Part shown: positions 24,863 to 32,953 of the stretch, in pieces | Numbering within the stretch: position 1 is the first letter of the stretch | How the letters are laid out: every line of letters begins with the position of its first letter | Origin: Nannocystis bainbridge | Lineage (GTDB): Bacteria; Myxococcota_A; Polyangia; Nannocystales; Nannocystaceae | Direction: 5' to 3' | Length of the DNA: 64,000 nt | Assembly (NCBI RefSeq): GCF_028368995.1 | Contig: NZ_JAQNDL010000001.1 | Span: forward strand, 2,506,001-2,570,000 | The notes under the pieces: generated by a model | What the model was told of the DNA's origin: nothing | The model's database searches: none | Seen by the model: only the letters and a program-made list of their open reading frames with translations | Position numbers and translations under genes: made by a program

Positions 24863-25696
24863 TCAGGCGATGAGGCCCGAGCGCGCGTCTTCGGGCAGGT
24901 GCTCGAGCGCCGACGACAGCTGCTCGTGCACCGCCGCCGCGATCTTCTTGAGCAGCGCCTGCGCCTGATCCTTGTTGCCGCCGGCGTCGATGAACGCGTC
25001 GTACTCCACGCGGGCGAACTCCAGCATCACCACCGGACCTGGCTGAAGGGACAGCAGCGGCCACGAGTAGCGCTCGACCGAGTGCTCGGCGTTGGGCGAC
25101 AGCCGCCAGCGGTTGGCCAGCATGAAGCGGTCGTGGCCCTCGAGCGCCGCGGCCAGCGGCCCGCCGAGCTTGGCGATCACCGCGTCGCGGCTGGTCAGCA
25201 GCCGGTGCTGCAGCTTGAACGCCTCGAGCCGCTCGCGGCGGTCGTGCGGCGGGTAGCGCGGGTCGTCGCGGCGGAACGCCAGCCACGACAGGAACTCGTG
25301 GTTGTGGCGCCACGCCAGCCGCTGCGCCTCGATCTCGGCCACCAGCTTGGCGATGCGGTTCGAGTGGCGCCGCTTCAGCGACACGCCGGTCTCCGTCATC
25401 ATCTCGCGGATCTCCCGCGAGAACAGCGACAGCGAGGTGTGGCTGCGGGCCTCGTCGATCGCCTCGAGCGCCAGCCCGACGCCGAGGCCGACGTGGGCCG
25501 CGATCTGGATCGTCGTCACCACGATCCGCTCGTACAGGATCGGCATCACCTGCTTGAGCTCGTCCTGCGCGACCGTGCGCGCCTTCTCCAGCGCCTCCTG
25601 CTTGGCCGCGGTCAAGCTGCGGCGGAGCTCCGCCACAGTGGGGTCGTACGCCGGATTGTCCGCGTGCGCGAGGAAGACTTCCTTCGCAGGAGCCAT
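24863..25696 (-). CDS. Hypothetical protein
   Basis: A 277-residue protein without a signal peptide. It is mostly helical and charged at the N-terminus (VAELRRSLTAAKQEALEKAR), with one apolar helix (VVTTIQIAAHVGLGVGLALE, about 55-78) that is probably buried rather than a membrane span. A basic middle part (SLKRRHSNRIAKLVAE) is followed by a Trp/Arg-rich segment. I recognise no family. TACTGT lies 9 bases upstream of the ATG. It is divergent from the large VIT/vWA lipoprotein gene. Confidence 0.75.
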   Translation of the reverse strand: MAPAKEVFLAHADNPAYDPTVAELRRSLTAAKQEALEKARTVAQDELKQVMPILYERIVVTTIQIAAHVGLGVGLALEAIDEARSHTSLSLFSREIREMMTETGVSLKRRHSNRIAKLVAEIEAQRLAWRHNHEFLSWLAFRRDDPRYPPHDRRERLEAFKLQHRLLTSRDAVIAKLGGPLAAALEGHDRFMLANRWRLSPNAEHSVERYSWPLLSLQPGPVVMLEFARVEYDAFIDAGGNKDQAQALLKKIAAAVHEQLSSALEHLPEDARSGLIA

Positions 25697-25705
25697 GGGG
25701 CGCTA

Positions 25706-25711
25706 ACAGTA
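25706..25711 (-). promoter_or_regulatory. TANNNT -10-like element 9 nt before start
   Basis: TACTGT on the minus strand ends 9 bases before the ATG at 25696. Confidence 0.35.
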
Positions 25712-25929
25712 AGCAACATCGCCCCGCCTGGCTATTACTTGGCGAGATCCGGCACGGATCACGGGCTGACGATGTTGCGGGCGTCCGCGCGCGGGCTCGC
25801 CCGGCCCGGGCGCCTCCCGCGGCGCTTCCGACTGTGTAAGGATGCCGCGCTGCCCTGCGTTTCCGGGGCCAGCGCCGGGCGAGACCACCCCCACCCCAGG
25901 GACGTTCCCCGCCCCGCCGGAGCCACCCA

Positions 25930-28900
25930 ATGCCGCACGCGCGACGCCTCCTCTGTTCGACCCTGTCCCTCGCGCTCGTCACCGCCTGCAACCCGCCGGC
26001 GCCAGCCGCCACCGAGGGCCCTGTCGGCCCCGGAGGTACCCCCGTCGCCCCGGCAGACCCCAAGGGCGAGCCCGTCGCCGAGCTCGTCAACGTCTCCGGA
26101 CCGACCGGCGCCCGCACCGAGGACCTGCCCGAAGGGACATTCCTCGGCCCCGGCGCCAAGCTGCGCGCCGGCCAGGTCCTCGTCGTCCCGCGCGGCACCA
26201 TCGTCGAGCTCCGCCTCGACGGCGGCACTGTGCTGCGGATCAACGAGGACACGCGCCTCACCCTCCCCGACGGCCCCCACGCCCGCGCCGTCAGCCTCGA
26301 CCGCGGCGAGCTCGTCGCCATCGTCGCCGCCGACCAGCCCCCGCTGGCCCTGCGCGCCGGCGCCGACACCCTCGACGTCTCGTCCGGCGAGGCCCGCGTG
26401 CTCGCCCGCGGCGACCATCACAGCTACGACGTGGTCTATGGGTCCGCCCGCCTGCGCACCGCCGGCCAGGACGTCCCGCTCGGCCCTGGCGCCCACGTCG
26501 ACACCCCGCTCGCCCCGCAGCAGCCGGTCCAGCCCGAGATCAGCATGCGCCCGCTCGAGGACACCGCCTGGTCGCGCGCCTTCGAGGTCGCCGCGCGCAT
26601 GGCCGACTCCGTGCCCGCCGGCGTCGGCAGCTTGACCGCGCGCCGGGCCGGCACCCAGACCGAGCTTTACAAGCTCGCGCTCGTCGATCAAAAGGTGAAC
26701 GTCGCCATCTCCGGCCGGATCGCCCGCACCGAGATCGAGCAGACGTTTTACAACGAGGCCGCGGAGGTGCTCGAGGGCACCTACCGGTTCCCGCTGCCGG
26801 CCGACGCCTCGATCTCCGGCCTCCAGTTGCTCGTCGGCAACACCTGGATGACCGCCGAGATGCTGGAGAAGGAGCGCGCCCGCGAGATCTTCCGCCAGAT
26901 CGTCGACGCCACCATCCCGCGCGACCCGGCCCTGCTCGAGTGGGAGCGCGGCAACATCTTCAAGCTCAAGATCTTCCCGATCCCCGGCCGTGGCGAGCGC
27001 AAGATCCGTCTCAGCTACACCCAGGTGCTCCCGGTCGTCGGCGACGACCTGCGCTACCGCTACCCGATGACCGGCGCCAGCAGCGGCGCCAGCGGCACCG
27101 AGATCGAGAACTTCGCCTTCTCGATCGCCGTCGACAAGTCCGAGCTGCCCGCCACCGGCGAGCTCGTCACGCCGATGGCCGCGCTGCAGCGGCGCGACCT
27201 CGGCGATCGCGTCGAGCTGACCACCAAGTCGCAGCGGTTCCGCCCCGTCCACGACCTCGGCGTCGACATCCCGCTGCCCGCGGGCGAGCGTCGCGTCCAC
27301 ACCGAGACCCACCTCGACCGCGACGGCCAGGCCTACTTCATGCTGGCCTTCAAGCCCGACCTCAAGCTCGCCGCCAGCGATCGCCCGCGCCACGTCGCCT
27401 TCGTCCTCGACCGCAGCCACAGCACCACCCCCGACCTGTGGACCGTCGCGCGCAGCCTCGTGCAGTCGACCGCCGCCACCTTGCGCGACGGCGACCGCAT
27501 GACCGTGCTCGCCTGCGACGCCGCCTGCGACGTCGCCCCCGGCGGCCTCGGCCCGGCGACTGGCGCTCACCTCGCCGACGCCGAGCGCTTCCTCGACACC
27601 CAGACCCTCGCCGGCGCCAGCGACATCGGCGGCATGATGCGCGCCGCCGCCGGGGCCCTCGGCTCCGCCTCGGCTGACCCAAGGGCCAGCCAGGCCGAGC
27701 GCGTCATCATCTACCTCGGCGACGGCAGCCCCAGCGCCGGCGCCCTCGCCCCCGACGAGCTGCTCCGCGACGTCGAGCGCCCGCTGCAGGGCACCCGCGT
27801 CCAGGCCGTCGCGCTCGGCGCCCGCTCCGACCTCACCGTCCTGGCCGCGCTCGCGCGCAAGACCGGCGGCGACCTCCTGCGCGCCGACGCCAAGGACGAC
27901 CTCCGCGGCCTCGCGCGCGAGCTCGGCGTGCGCGCGGCCCTCCCGGTCGCCCGCAACGTCGACCTCTCTCTGCCGCAGGGCATGGTCTACGCCCACCCCG
28001 AGCAGATCGCCGGCATCCGCCCCGGTGAGACCATCACCCTCGTCGGCAAGCTCAGCCAGCCCGTCCACGGCCCGCTGACGATCCAGGCCACCGGTCCCGA
28101 CGGACATGTCGTTTCGGACAGCATCCAGGTCGACCTCGAGGCCGTGCCGGGCCCCGACGCCTCGCGCCGGGCCCACCTCCCGCGCACCTGGGCGCGCGAG
28201 GAGATCGAGGCCCTCACCGCCGATCGCGGTCACGCCGCGCGGGCCGAGATCATCGACCTCTCGCGCCAGTACACCGTGCTGTCGCGCTACACCGCGCTGC
28301 TCGTGCTCGAGAACGACGCCATGTTCCGCGAGTTCAACGTCGTGCGTCAGTCCGGGCGCACCACCGGCTGGAACGGCGCGATCGAGCCTGGCAAGGCCGA
28401 CCCCAAGGCTCCGGCCGGCGGCGTCCCGGTGACCACCGCGCCCGCCCCCGCCCCCGTGCAACCTGCTCCGAAGGACAGCTCGCGCGCCGAGGCCCCGCCC
28501 GCAGCCGAGCCCGCCCCGCCGCCGGCCCCCTCGCCGACGCCTGACACCGCCGCCGCCTCGCGCCCCGGCCGGGGCAAGGCCGCCGAGGAGGCTCTCGACG
28601 ACGCTCTGGCCGACGCCGGCGAGAGCCGCCGCACCCGCGACAACGCCGAGAGCCAGGTCAGCGAGGCCGAGGCCCCGATCGATCTCGAAGAGGACGCTCC
28701 CGCCACCGAGAAGGCCGCCTCCACCAGGCCTCCGGCCCCCGCCCCCTCCCCCGCCAAGAAGGAGGCCGCCAAGACCAAGGGCGACGCCGCCGACAGCTGG
28801 GACGGCGACATGATCGCCGGCGGCGCCCTCGGTAGCGGCAAGGGTTACGGCCCGCGCCCGCGTGCGCCCAAACCTGTCTGGAAGGTCAGCCCCGGCGTCG

Positions 28901-29769
28901 CGCCCACCGCCGCCACCCTCGCCAAGATCGACGCCTTGCGCCGCAGCGTCGACGCCGACCCGACCAGCCGCTCCGCTCACCGCAAGTTGGTCCAGGCGGC
29001 CATCCGCGCCGGGGCCACCGACGCCTTCACCTACGCCCGCGCCTGGGCCGAGTCCGACCCCGACCACGCGCCCGCGCTGATGGCCGTCGCCGACCTGCTG
29101 GCCGCTCGCTCCGACCCCGCGGCCGCCCGCGCCTACGCCTCCGCCGCCGAGGTCAAGCCGTTCGACCGCACCATCCACCAGCAGCTCGCCCAGGCCTTCG
29201 CCAGCAAGGGCGACCTCGCCCGCAGCTGCGCCCACCGCCGCGCCCTCGTCAGCATCGACCCGGCGCGCTCGACCTACCGCGTCGAGCTCGCACGCTGCCT
29301 CTCGGGACAGGGTCAAACGGACATGGCCCGAGAGACACTCAACGCCGCCACCGCGCGCTCGACCGACCTCACCCGCGCCCTGCGCGACCTCGACCTCGGG
29401 ACCCTGCGGCCGCACGCGCCCGACCTGCCGGGCGGCGGCGACCTGCGGGCCACCCTCACGTTCACCGGCGCCGGCGACGTCGACATCGCCGTCGTCGACG
29501 CCGCCGGCCGCCGCCTCAGCGCCCTCCGCCCCGCCGACATCCTCGTCGGCGAGGGTCCGGGCGCCGAGGAGCTGCACTACCGCACCGTGCGCAAGACCCT
29601 CGCCATCGAGGTCTCGCGGATCTCCGGCCAGGGCCCCGTCACCGGCCAGCTCACCGTGTGGACCCCGAGCGTCAGCCGCACCTACCCCTTCACCCTCGAC
29701 CAGGGCAGCTTGCGCCTCGCCACCGTCGGCTACAGCCTCGATCACGGCCGCGCGTACTACTCCGAATGA
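25930..29769 (+). CDS. FecR-like/VIT/vWA/TPR multidomain lipoprotein
   Basis: A 1279-residue lipoprotein: lipobox LVTAC (Cys20) and a FecR-like sheet domain (about 55-175; LRAGQVLVVPRGTIVELRLD, RAVSLDRGELVAIV). A VIT domain follows (about 245-385; ISGRIARTEIEQTFYNEAAE, LEGTYRFPLPADA), then a vWA domain (about 485-670) with MIDAS FVLDRSHSTTP and VIIYLGDGSPSAG. After a Pro/Ala-rich linker with a Gly-rich patch (GGALGSGKGYGP) come TPRs (about 1000-1140) and a C-terminal beta domain. VIT plus vWA is the inter-alpha-trypsin inhibitor arrangement; the added FecR and TPR parts suggest an envelope complex organiser. Its stop overlaps the next start (ATGA). Several 14-mer family elements lie inside it. 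Confidence 0.88.
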   Translation: MPHARRLLCSTLSLALVTACNPPAPAATEGPVGPGGTPVAPADPKGEPVAELVNVSGPTGARTEDLPEGTFLGPGAKLRAGQVLVVPRGTIVELRLDGGTVLRINEDTRLTLPDGPHARAVSLDRGELVAIVAADQPPLALRAGADTLDVSSGEARVLARGDHHSYDVVYGSARLRTAGQDVPLGPGAHVDTPLAPQQPVQPEISMRPLEDTAWSRAFEVAARMADSVPAGVGSLTARRAGTQTELYKLALVDQKVNVAISGRIARTEIEQTFYNEAAEVLEGTYRFPLPADASISGLQLLVGNTWMTAEMLEKERAREIFRQIVDATIPRDPALLEWERGNIFKLKIFPIPGRGERKIRLSYTQVLPVVGDDLRYRYPMTGASSGASGTEIENFAFSIAVDKSELPATGELVTPMAALQRRDLGDRVELTTKSQRFRPVHDLGVDIPLPAGERRVHTETHLDRDGQAYFMLAFKPDLKLAASDRPRHVAFVLDRSHSTTPDLWTVARSLVQSTAATLRDGDRMTVLACDAACDVAPGGLGPATGAHLADAERFLDTQTLAGASDIGGMMRAAAGALGSASADPRASQAERVIIYLGDGSPSAGALAPDELLRDVERPLQGTRVQAVALGARSDLTVLAALARKTGGDLLRADAKDDLRGLARELGVRAALPVARNVDLSLPQGMVYAHPEQIAGIRPGETITLVGKLSQPVHGPLTIQATGPDGHVVSDSIQVDLEAVPGPDASRRAHLPRTWAREEIEALTADRGHAARAEIIDLSRQYTVLSRYTALLVLENDAMFREFNVVRQSGRTTGWNGAIEPGKADPKAPAGGVPVTTAPAPAPVQPAPKDSSRAEAPPAAEPAPPPAPSPTPDTAAASRPGRGKAAEEALDDALADAGESRRTRDNAESQVSEAEAPIDLEEDAPATEKAASTRPPAPAPSPAKKEAAKTKGDAADSWDGDMIAGGALGSGKGYGPRPRAPKPVWKVSPGVAPTAATLAKIDALRRSVDADPTSRSAHRKLVQAAIRAGATDAFTYARAWAESDPDHAPALMAVADLLAARSDPAAARAYASAAEVKPFDRTIHQQLAQAFASKGDLARSCAHRRALVSIDPARSTYRVELARCLSGQGQTDMARETLNAATARSTDLTRALRDLDLGTLRPHAPDLPGGGDLRATLTFTGAGDVDIAVVDAAGRRLSALRPADILVGEGPGAEELHYRTVRKTLAIEVSRISGQGPVTGQLTVWTPSVSRTYPFTLDQGSLRLATVGYSLDHGRAYYSE
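26123..26150. repeat. 14-mer repeat, 2 units, in-gene
   Basis: ACCTGCCCGAAGGG then ACATTCC, 14 apart, at the LPEGTFLG codons before the FecR-like domain. Confidence 0.65.
28090..28122. repeat. 14-mer repeat, 2-3 units, in-gene
   Basis: ACCGGTCC (28090), ACATGTCG (28104) and ACAGC (28118), 14 apart, in the region after the vWA domain. Confidence 0.65.
28461..28479. repeat. 14-mer family element, in-gene
   Basis: ACCTGCTCCGAAGGACAGCT lies in the Pro/Ala-rich linker codons. Confidence 0.55.
29293..29340. repeat. 14-mer array, 3 units, in TPR codons
   Basis: Units at 29293 (degenerate), 29307 (ACAGG) and 29321 (ACATGG), then ACACT at 29335. They encode SGQGQTDMARETL, a TPR turn and helix, so the repeat is part of a folded domain here. 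Confidence 0.7.
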
Positions 29770-30722
29770 CGCCCGCCCGCTCCCTCGTGCTCGCTCGCCT
29801 CGCCACCGTCCTCGTCCTCGCCGCCGGCCTCGCCGGTTGCAAGGCCGGGGCGCGCGCCGGCGCGGCGCCTGCCGTGGTGCTCGACCCTTCGGGCTCCGAG
29901 CCCACGGCGATCAGTGACCTGCCGATCTTGCGGCAGAAGGCGGCGATGGGCCTGGTCGACGTCGTGCGCGCCGAGCTCGTGCCGCGCCTCGCCGAGGCCG
30001 CCGACGCCGGCCCCGATCCCGGGCGCGACGCCCTCCGCGCCCTCGCCATCGAGCTCGCGCTGCGACAGGACGACCAGCCCGCCGCGCTCGAGCAACTGCA
30101 GCGGCTGGCCCGCGACCTCGACCGCCTCGGCCCGAGCGCCAGCGGGGCCGAGCGAGCCCGCTGGCACATCCTCCACGGCGCCCTGCTGAGCGCCCAGCAG
30201 CGCTACGCCGAGGCGCGCGGGCAGAACCTCGAGGCCCTCGGCGCCCTCGATCTCACGCGCGATCCCGGCCTCGCCGGCGACGCCTTCCGCGGCCTCGCCC
30301 GCCAGCAGCTCGGCCTCGGTCAGCCCGACAAGGCGCTCGAGTCGGTGCGCCGCGCCATGGCTGTCCACAAGGACAGCCTCGCCGTGTTCGAGGACGGCGT
30401 GCTCGCCGTCGACATCCTGATCGCCGTCGACCAGCCGATCGAGGCCGTCATCGCCGCCGGCAAGCTCTACGACGACGCGATCGCCGACGTCGGCCCCGAC
30501 ACCCTCGCCCACGCCGAGGCCCTCGCCGCCGCCGCGTCCGCCACCTTCGCCTCCGGCGACCTCGACGCCTCGATCAGCTTCCTCACCGACGCCCGCAAGA
30601 TCTGGCGCGAGCTCCAGGCCGCCCGCAGCGACCCCAGCCTGCCGCTCAGCGCCCGGCTCGAGCGCCGCCTCGGCGAGCTCGACGCTGTCACGCGCCGCGC
30701 CTCCACCGGCACGGCCCCGTAG
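29766..30722 (+). CDS. TPR lipoprotein coupled to the VIT/vWA gene
   Basis: A 318-residue lipoprotein: signal peptide ALVLAAGLAGC-like with lipobox LAGC (Cys about 25). The rest is helical with TPR-like pairs (HILHGALLSAQQRYAEARGQ, GLARQQLGLGQPDKALESVR, ALAAAASATFASGDLDASIS). The ATG overlaps the preceding stop (ATGA), so the two are probably made in fixed ratio and may form one envelope complex. A perfect hairpin element lies inside the gene. Confidence 0.8.
   Translation: MTPARSLVLARLATVLVLAAGLAGCKAGARAGAAPAVVLDPSGSEPTAISDLPILRQKAAMGLVDVVRAELVPRLAEAADAGPDPGRDALRALAIELALRQDDQPAALEQLQRLARDLDRLGPSASGAERARWHILHGALLSAQQRYAEARGQNLEALGALDLTRDPGLAGDAFRGLARQQLGLGQPDKALESVRRAMAVHKDSLAVFEDGVLAVDILIAVDQPIEAVIAAGKLYDDAIADVGPDTLAHAEALAAAASATFASGDLDASISFLTDARKIWRELQAARSDPSLPLSARLERRLGELDAVTRRASTGTAP
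30362..30375. repeat. TGTCC-ACAA-GGACA hairpin, in-gene
   Basis: The perfect stem extends to GCTGTCC/GGACAGC. It encodes AVHKDS within the TPR lipoprotein. Confidence 0.75.
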
Positions 30723-30739
30723 CAGCGCACCTCGCCGCC

Positions 30740-31246
30740 TGTCCCGAAGGACAGCATGACGAGCACGAGCCTCACGCCCGCGCTCGCCTCACCTGTCCCC
30801 GCGGACATCCGCCGCTCCGCGACGAGCCCTGTCGCTCTGCGTGCTCCGGCCCAACGGCTCGCCTCGCTGTCCTCGAGGCCGCATGGGTCTCGGCTGGGCT
30901 CGCAACGCCGCTCGCGCTCTGTCTCCTTCGCCCCCCACGGGTGGGCCTCGCTTCGCTACCTGTCCTCGAGGCCAGCTCACCCTTCCGCATCTGTGTCGTC
31001 CGCGACTGGGCGCTCGCCCGCGACTTTTCCGCCTGTCTACAAGGACAGCCCAGATCGCCTCCGAATCACCTGTCCCTTCGGACATCTCATCTATTCCCCC
31101 CTCACCGGCCTCTGCAGCCGTCCTCGGCTCCACCGCCGCGCGCGCCGCGATCCGTCTCCCATTTCATCTGTCCCCGAGGACACATCATTTTTCTCCCGGT
31201 TCTCGGCTCCCCGCGGTCGCCGCCGCATCACATGTCCCGAGGGACA
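30740..31246. repeat. Cluster of single 14-mer hairpins
   Basis: TGTCC-N4-GGACA units lie at 30740 (loop CGAA), 30794 (CCGC), 31034 (TGTCT, ACAA), 31071 (CTTC), 31169 (CCGA) and 31233 (CGAG). Unlike the arrays they are spaced tens of bases apart, with different loops but conserved stems. Confidence 0.8.
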
Positions 31247-31324
31247 GCTCAGCCCGCGCCATTTTGACCCCGGGCGTGGCCGCGCGACCAGGCTTATTGG
31301 ACAGGCGTGTAACAACCGCAGGCG

Positions 31325-31338
31325 GTGACCGAGGTCAC
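31325..31338. promoter_or_regulatory. GTGACC-GA-GGTCAC palindrome, possible operator
   Basis: A perfect 6-bp inverted repeat with a 2-base centre, about 175 bases before the Lgt-like gene; a related CGTGACG...GGTGACG lies 20 bases on. This is the size and shape of a dimeric regulator site. No regulator is adjacent. Confidence 0.3.
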
Positions 31339-31510
31339 TCGTGTGGCTGCGTCCGCGTGACGCTTCGGTGACGAATTCGGGGCTACGCGGGCGACGTCGC
31401 GGGAATAAAGGCCGACCGTGGATCCTGGCCCTCAGGGGATCCCCCGACGAAGGAGCGCTTCGGCCGTGGACTTGAGCCTTGGTGCGCCTGCGGGTACCTT
31501 GCCGCGAATC

Positions 31511-32569
31511 ATGTCCGGAACCACCCGCCACGCAAGCGTCGAGCTCGAGGCTCCGCGGACTGGGCTTCTCGCCTTCCTCCGCGACTTCCACAACAAGACG
31601 ATCTTGTTCCGCGCCGGTGACTGGATCTTCGTCACCTACGGCATGATCGCCGGCCTCGCCTTCCTCGTCGGCGTCGCCACGGCGACCTGGTACATGGGCA
31701 TGGTCGGGGCCGACACGGCCCAGATCGCCGCGTTCTACCTGTTCTTCGCCATCCCCTCGATCCTCATGGTCTCGCGGCTCACGAGCATCCTGCTCGAGTG
31801 GCGCGAGCTGTTCCGCAAGCCGCTGCAGACCCTGCTCAAGCCGGGCTACATGCTGCACGGCGGCATCTTCGGCGGCATGATGGCGTTCGCGGGCTACTCG
31901 CTGTTCAACAACATCAGCCTGCTCGCCCTGCTCGACGCCGCCGGCTTCTGCATGCCGCTCGGCGAGGCGATCGCCCGGCTCGGCTGCTACGTCTACGGCT
32001 GCTGCTGGGGCCGCCCGACCGAGAGCCGGTTCGGCGTCGCCTACACCAGCCCGCACTCCAAGGTCCTGCGCTTCCGCCCCGAGCTGCAGGGCGTGAAGAT
32101 CCACCCGACCCAGCTCTACGCGCTGACGGCCCACCTGATCCAGTTCACGATCTTCTACGCGCTCCTGCCGGTGAAGGTGTTCGACGGCATGTTCGCCGCG
32201 CTCTACCTCATCACCCACCCGATCATCCGCTTCGCGCTCGAGCGGTTCCGCCAGGACGACCGCGGCCAGGTCGGTCGCTGGACGCACACCAACATCTACA
32301 GCCTGATGATGATCGCCTTTGGTGCGCTGGTCCTGGTGTTCGGCCTCGCCAGCGGCGCCAGCAACCTGCCGATCAACCTCCAGCTGCGCTTCGTCCACGT
32401 CGTCGCCAACCCGGCCTCGATCGCCTACTTCCTCTTCATCTTCCTCGCGGCTTGCGCGGCCTTCGGCGTCCACTACAAGTCGGTCGGCTCGTGGCTCAGC
32501 AAGCCCTCCGGCGGCATGAAGGTCGACATCACCGAGATGGGCATGGGCGCCACCGACCGCGATCGCTAG
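31511..32569 (+). CDS. Divergent Lgt-family membrane protein
   Basis: A 352-residue multi-span protein of the prolipoprotein diacylglyceryl transferase superfamily. Conserved are LHGGIFGGM (the family's essential His), ARLGCYVYGCCWGRPTE (core Arg, Gly and GR), KIHPTQLYAL, and a C-terminal RFALERFRQDDRG like the RxxxE of Lgt. However, the RxGNFxNGExxG signature reads RLGCYVYGCCWG, so the usual Asn and Glu are both Cys, and HPTQLYE has Ala for Glu. It may use a different substrate or be regulatory. An N-terminal extension and a 30-residue tail are extra. It is worth noting beside so many lipoproteins, but it is unlikely to be the housekeeping Lgt. Confidence 0.82.
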   Translation: MSGTTRHASVELEAPRTGLLAFLRDFHNKTILFRAGDWIFVTYGMIAGLAFLVGVATATWYMGMVGADTAQIAAFYLFFAIPSILMVSRLTSILLEWRELFRKPLQTLLKPGYMLHGGIFGGMMAFAGYSLFNNISLLALLDAAGFCMPLGEAIARLGCYVYGCCWGRPTESRFGVAYTSPHSKVLRFRPELQGVKIHPTQLYALTAHLIQFTIFYALLPVKVFDGMFAALYLITHPIIRFALERFRQDDRGQVGRWTHTNIYSLMMIAFGALVLVFGLASGASNLPINLQLRFVHVVANPASIAYFLFIFLAACAAFGVHYKSVGSWLSKPSGGMKVDITEMGMGATDRDR

Positions 32570-32593
32570 CCTTCGCCCGTCGATTTCGCCGCC

Positions 32594-32620
32594 CGGCCCG
32601 CACCCGCAAGGGGCGGGCCG
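32594..32620 (+). terminator. Possible terminator after Lgt-like gene
   Basis: CGGCCCGC and GCGGGCCG pair around an 11-base loop, followed by TCGTCGTTTC, only a weak T-tract. Confidence 0.4.
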
Positions 32621-32774
32621 TCGTCGTTTCTGCGGCCATTCCTTGCACTTGGCGCCAGCTCGGGCGTTCGCGCGCGGCTTGCTCCGCGGGCGCACGCGGG
32701 TCACCCTCGAGGTGTGCGCTCGTCGACACCTCCGCCTGGCCTGCGTCGCGCGGCGTCTCCATCCGACGAGCGTG

Positions 32775-32802
32775 CGGCGGCCGCCGCGGTCCGCGGCCGC
32801 CG
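32775..32802. other. 10-bp perfect GC hairpin
   Basis: CGGCGGCCGC and GCGGCCGCCG flank an 8-base loop; purpose unknown. Confidence 0.4.
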
Positions 32803-32925
32803 ATCTGCCGGCCGCGTGAGCCCGGACTGGCCCGTCGGCCCGACCGCGATCATGCCCCGATCGGGCCCGACGATCGCCGCCGCGCGACCGACGTGTAGGC
32901 CCACGTCCCAGCCCGCGCACTCATC

Positions 32926-32953
32926 TGTCCGTTCGACCATGTCCCTTGGGTCT
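32926..32953. repeat. 14-mer repeat, 2 units, over a start codon
   Basis: TGTCC at 32926 and 32940, 14 apart. The second unit, CCATGTCCCTTGG, contains the ATG of the next gene (32939-32941). Confidence 0.7.

Larger units (their letters stand above)
30723..31510. other. 788-base intergenic region with dispersed hairpins
   Basis: No credible gene is seen on either strand; frames here are Arg/Ser/Pro-rich. It holds at least six full 14-mer hairpins (30740-31246) and degenerate ones near 30868 and 30961. A GTGACC palindrome is near 31325, and a TACCTT (31495-31500) lies 10 bases before the next gene. Confidence 0.6.
32570..32938. other. 369-base intergenic region with two GC hairpins
   Basis: No gene is apparent. 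It holds the terminator-like hairpin at 32594-32620, a 10-bp perfect hairpin at 32775-32802, and the start of a 14-mer pair at 32926. Confidence 0.5.

Noticed and set aside
25759..29745. 1328-residue minus-strand open frame
   Set aside because: It lies wholly antisense to the VIT/vWA gene, has Gly/Ala/Val/Asp-biased composition and no domain. It is a high-G+C shadow frame.
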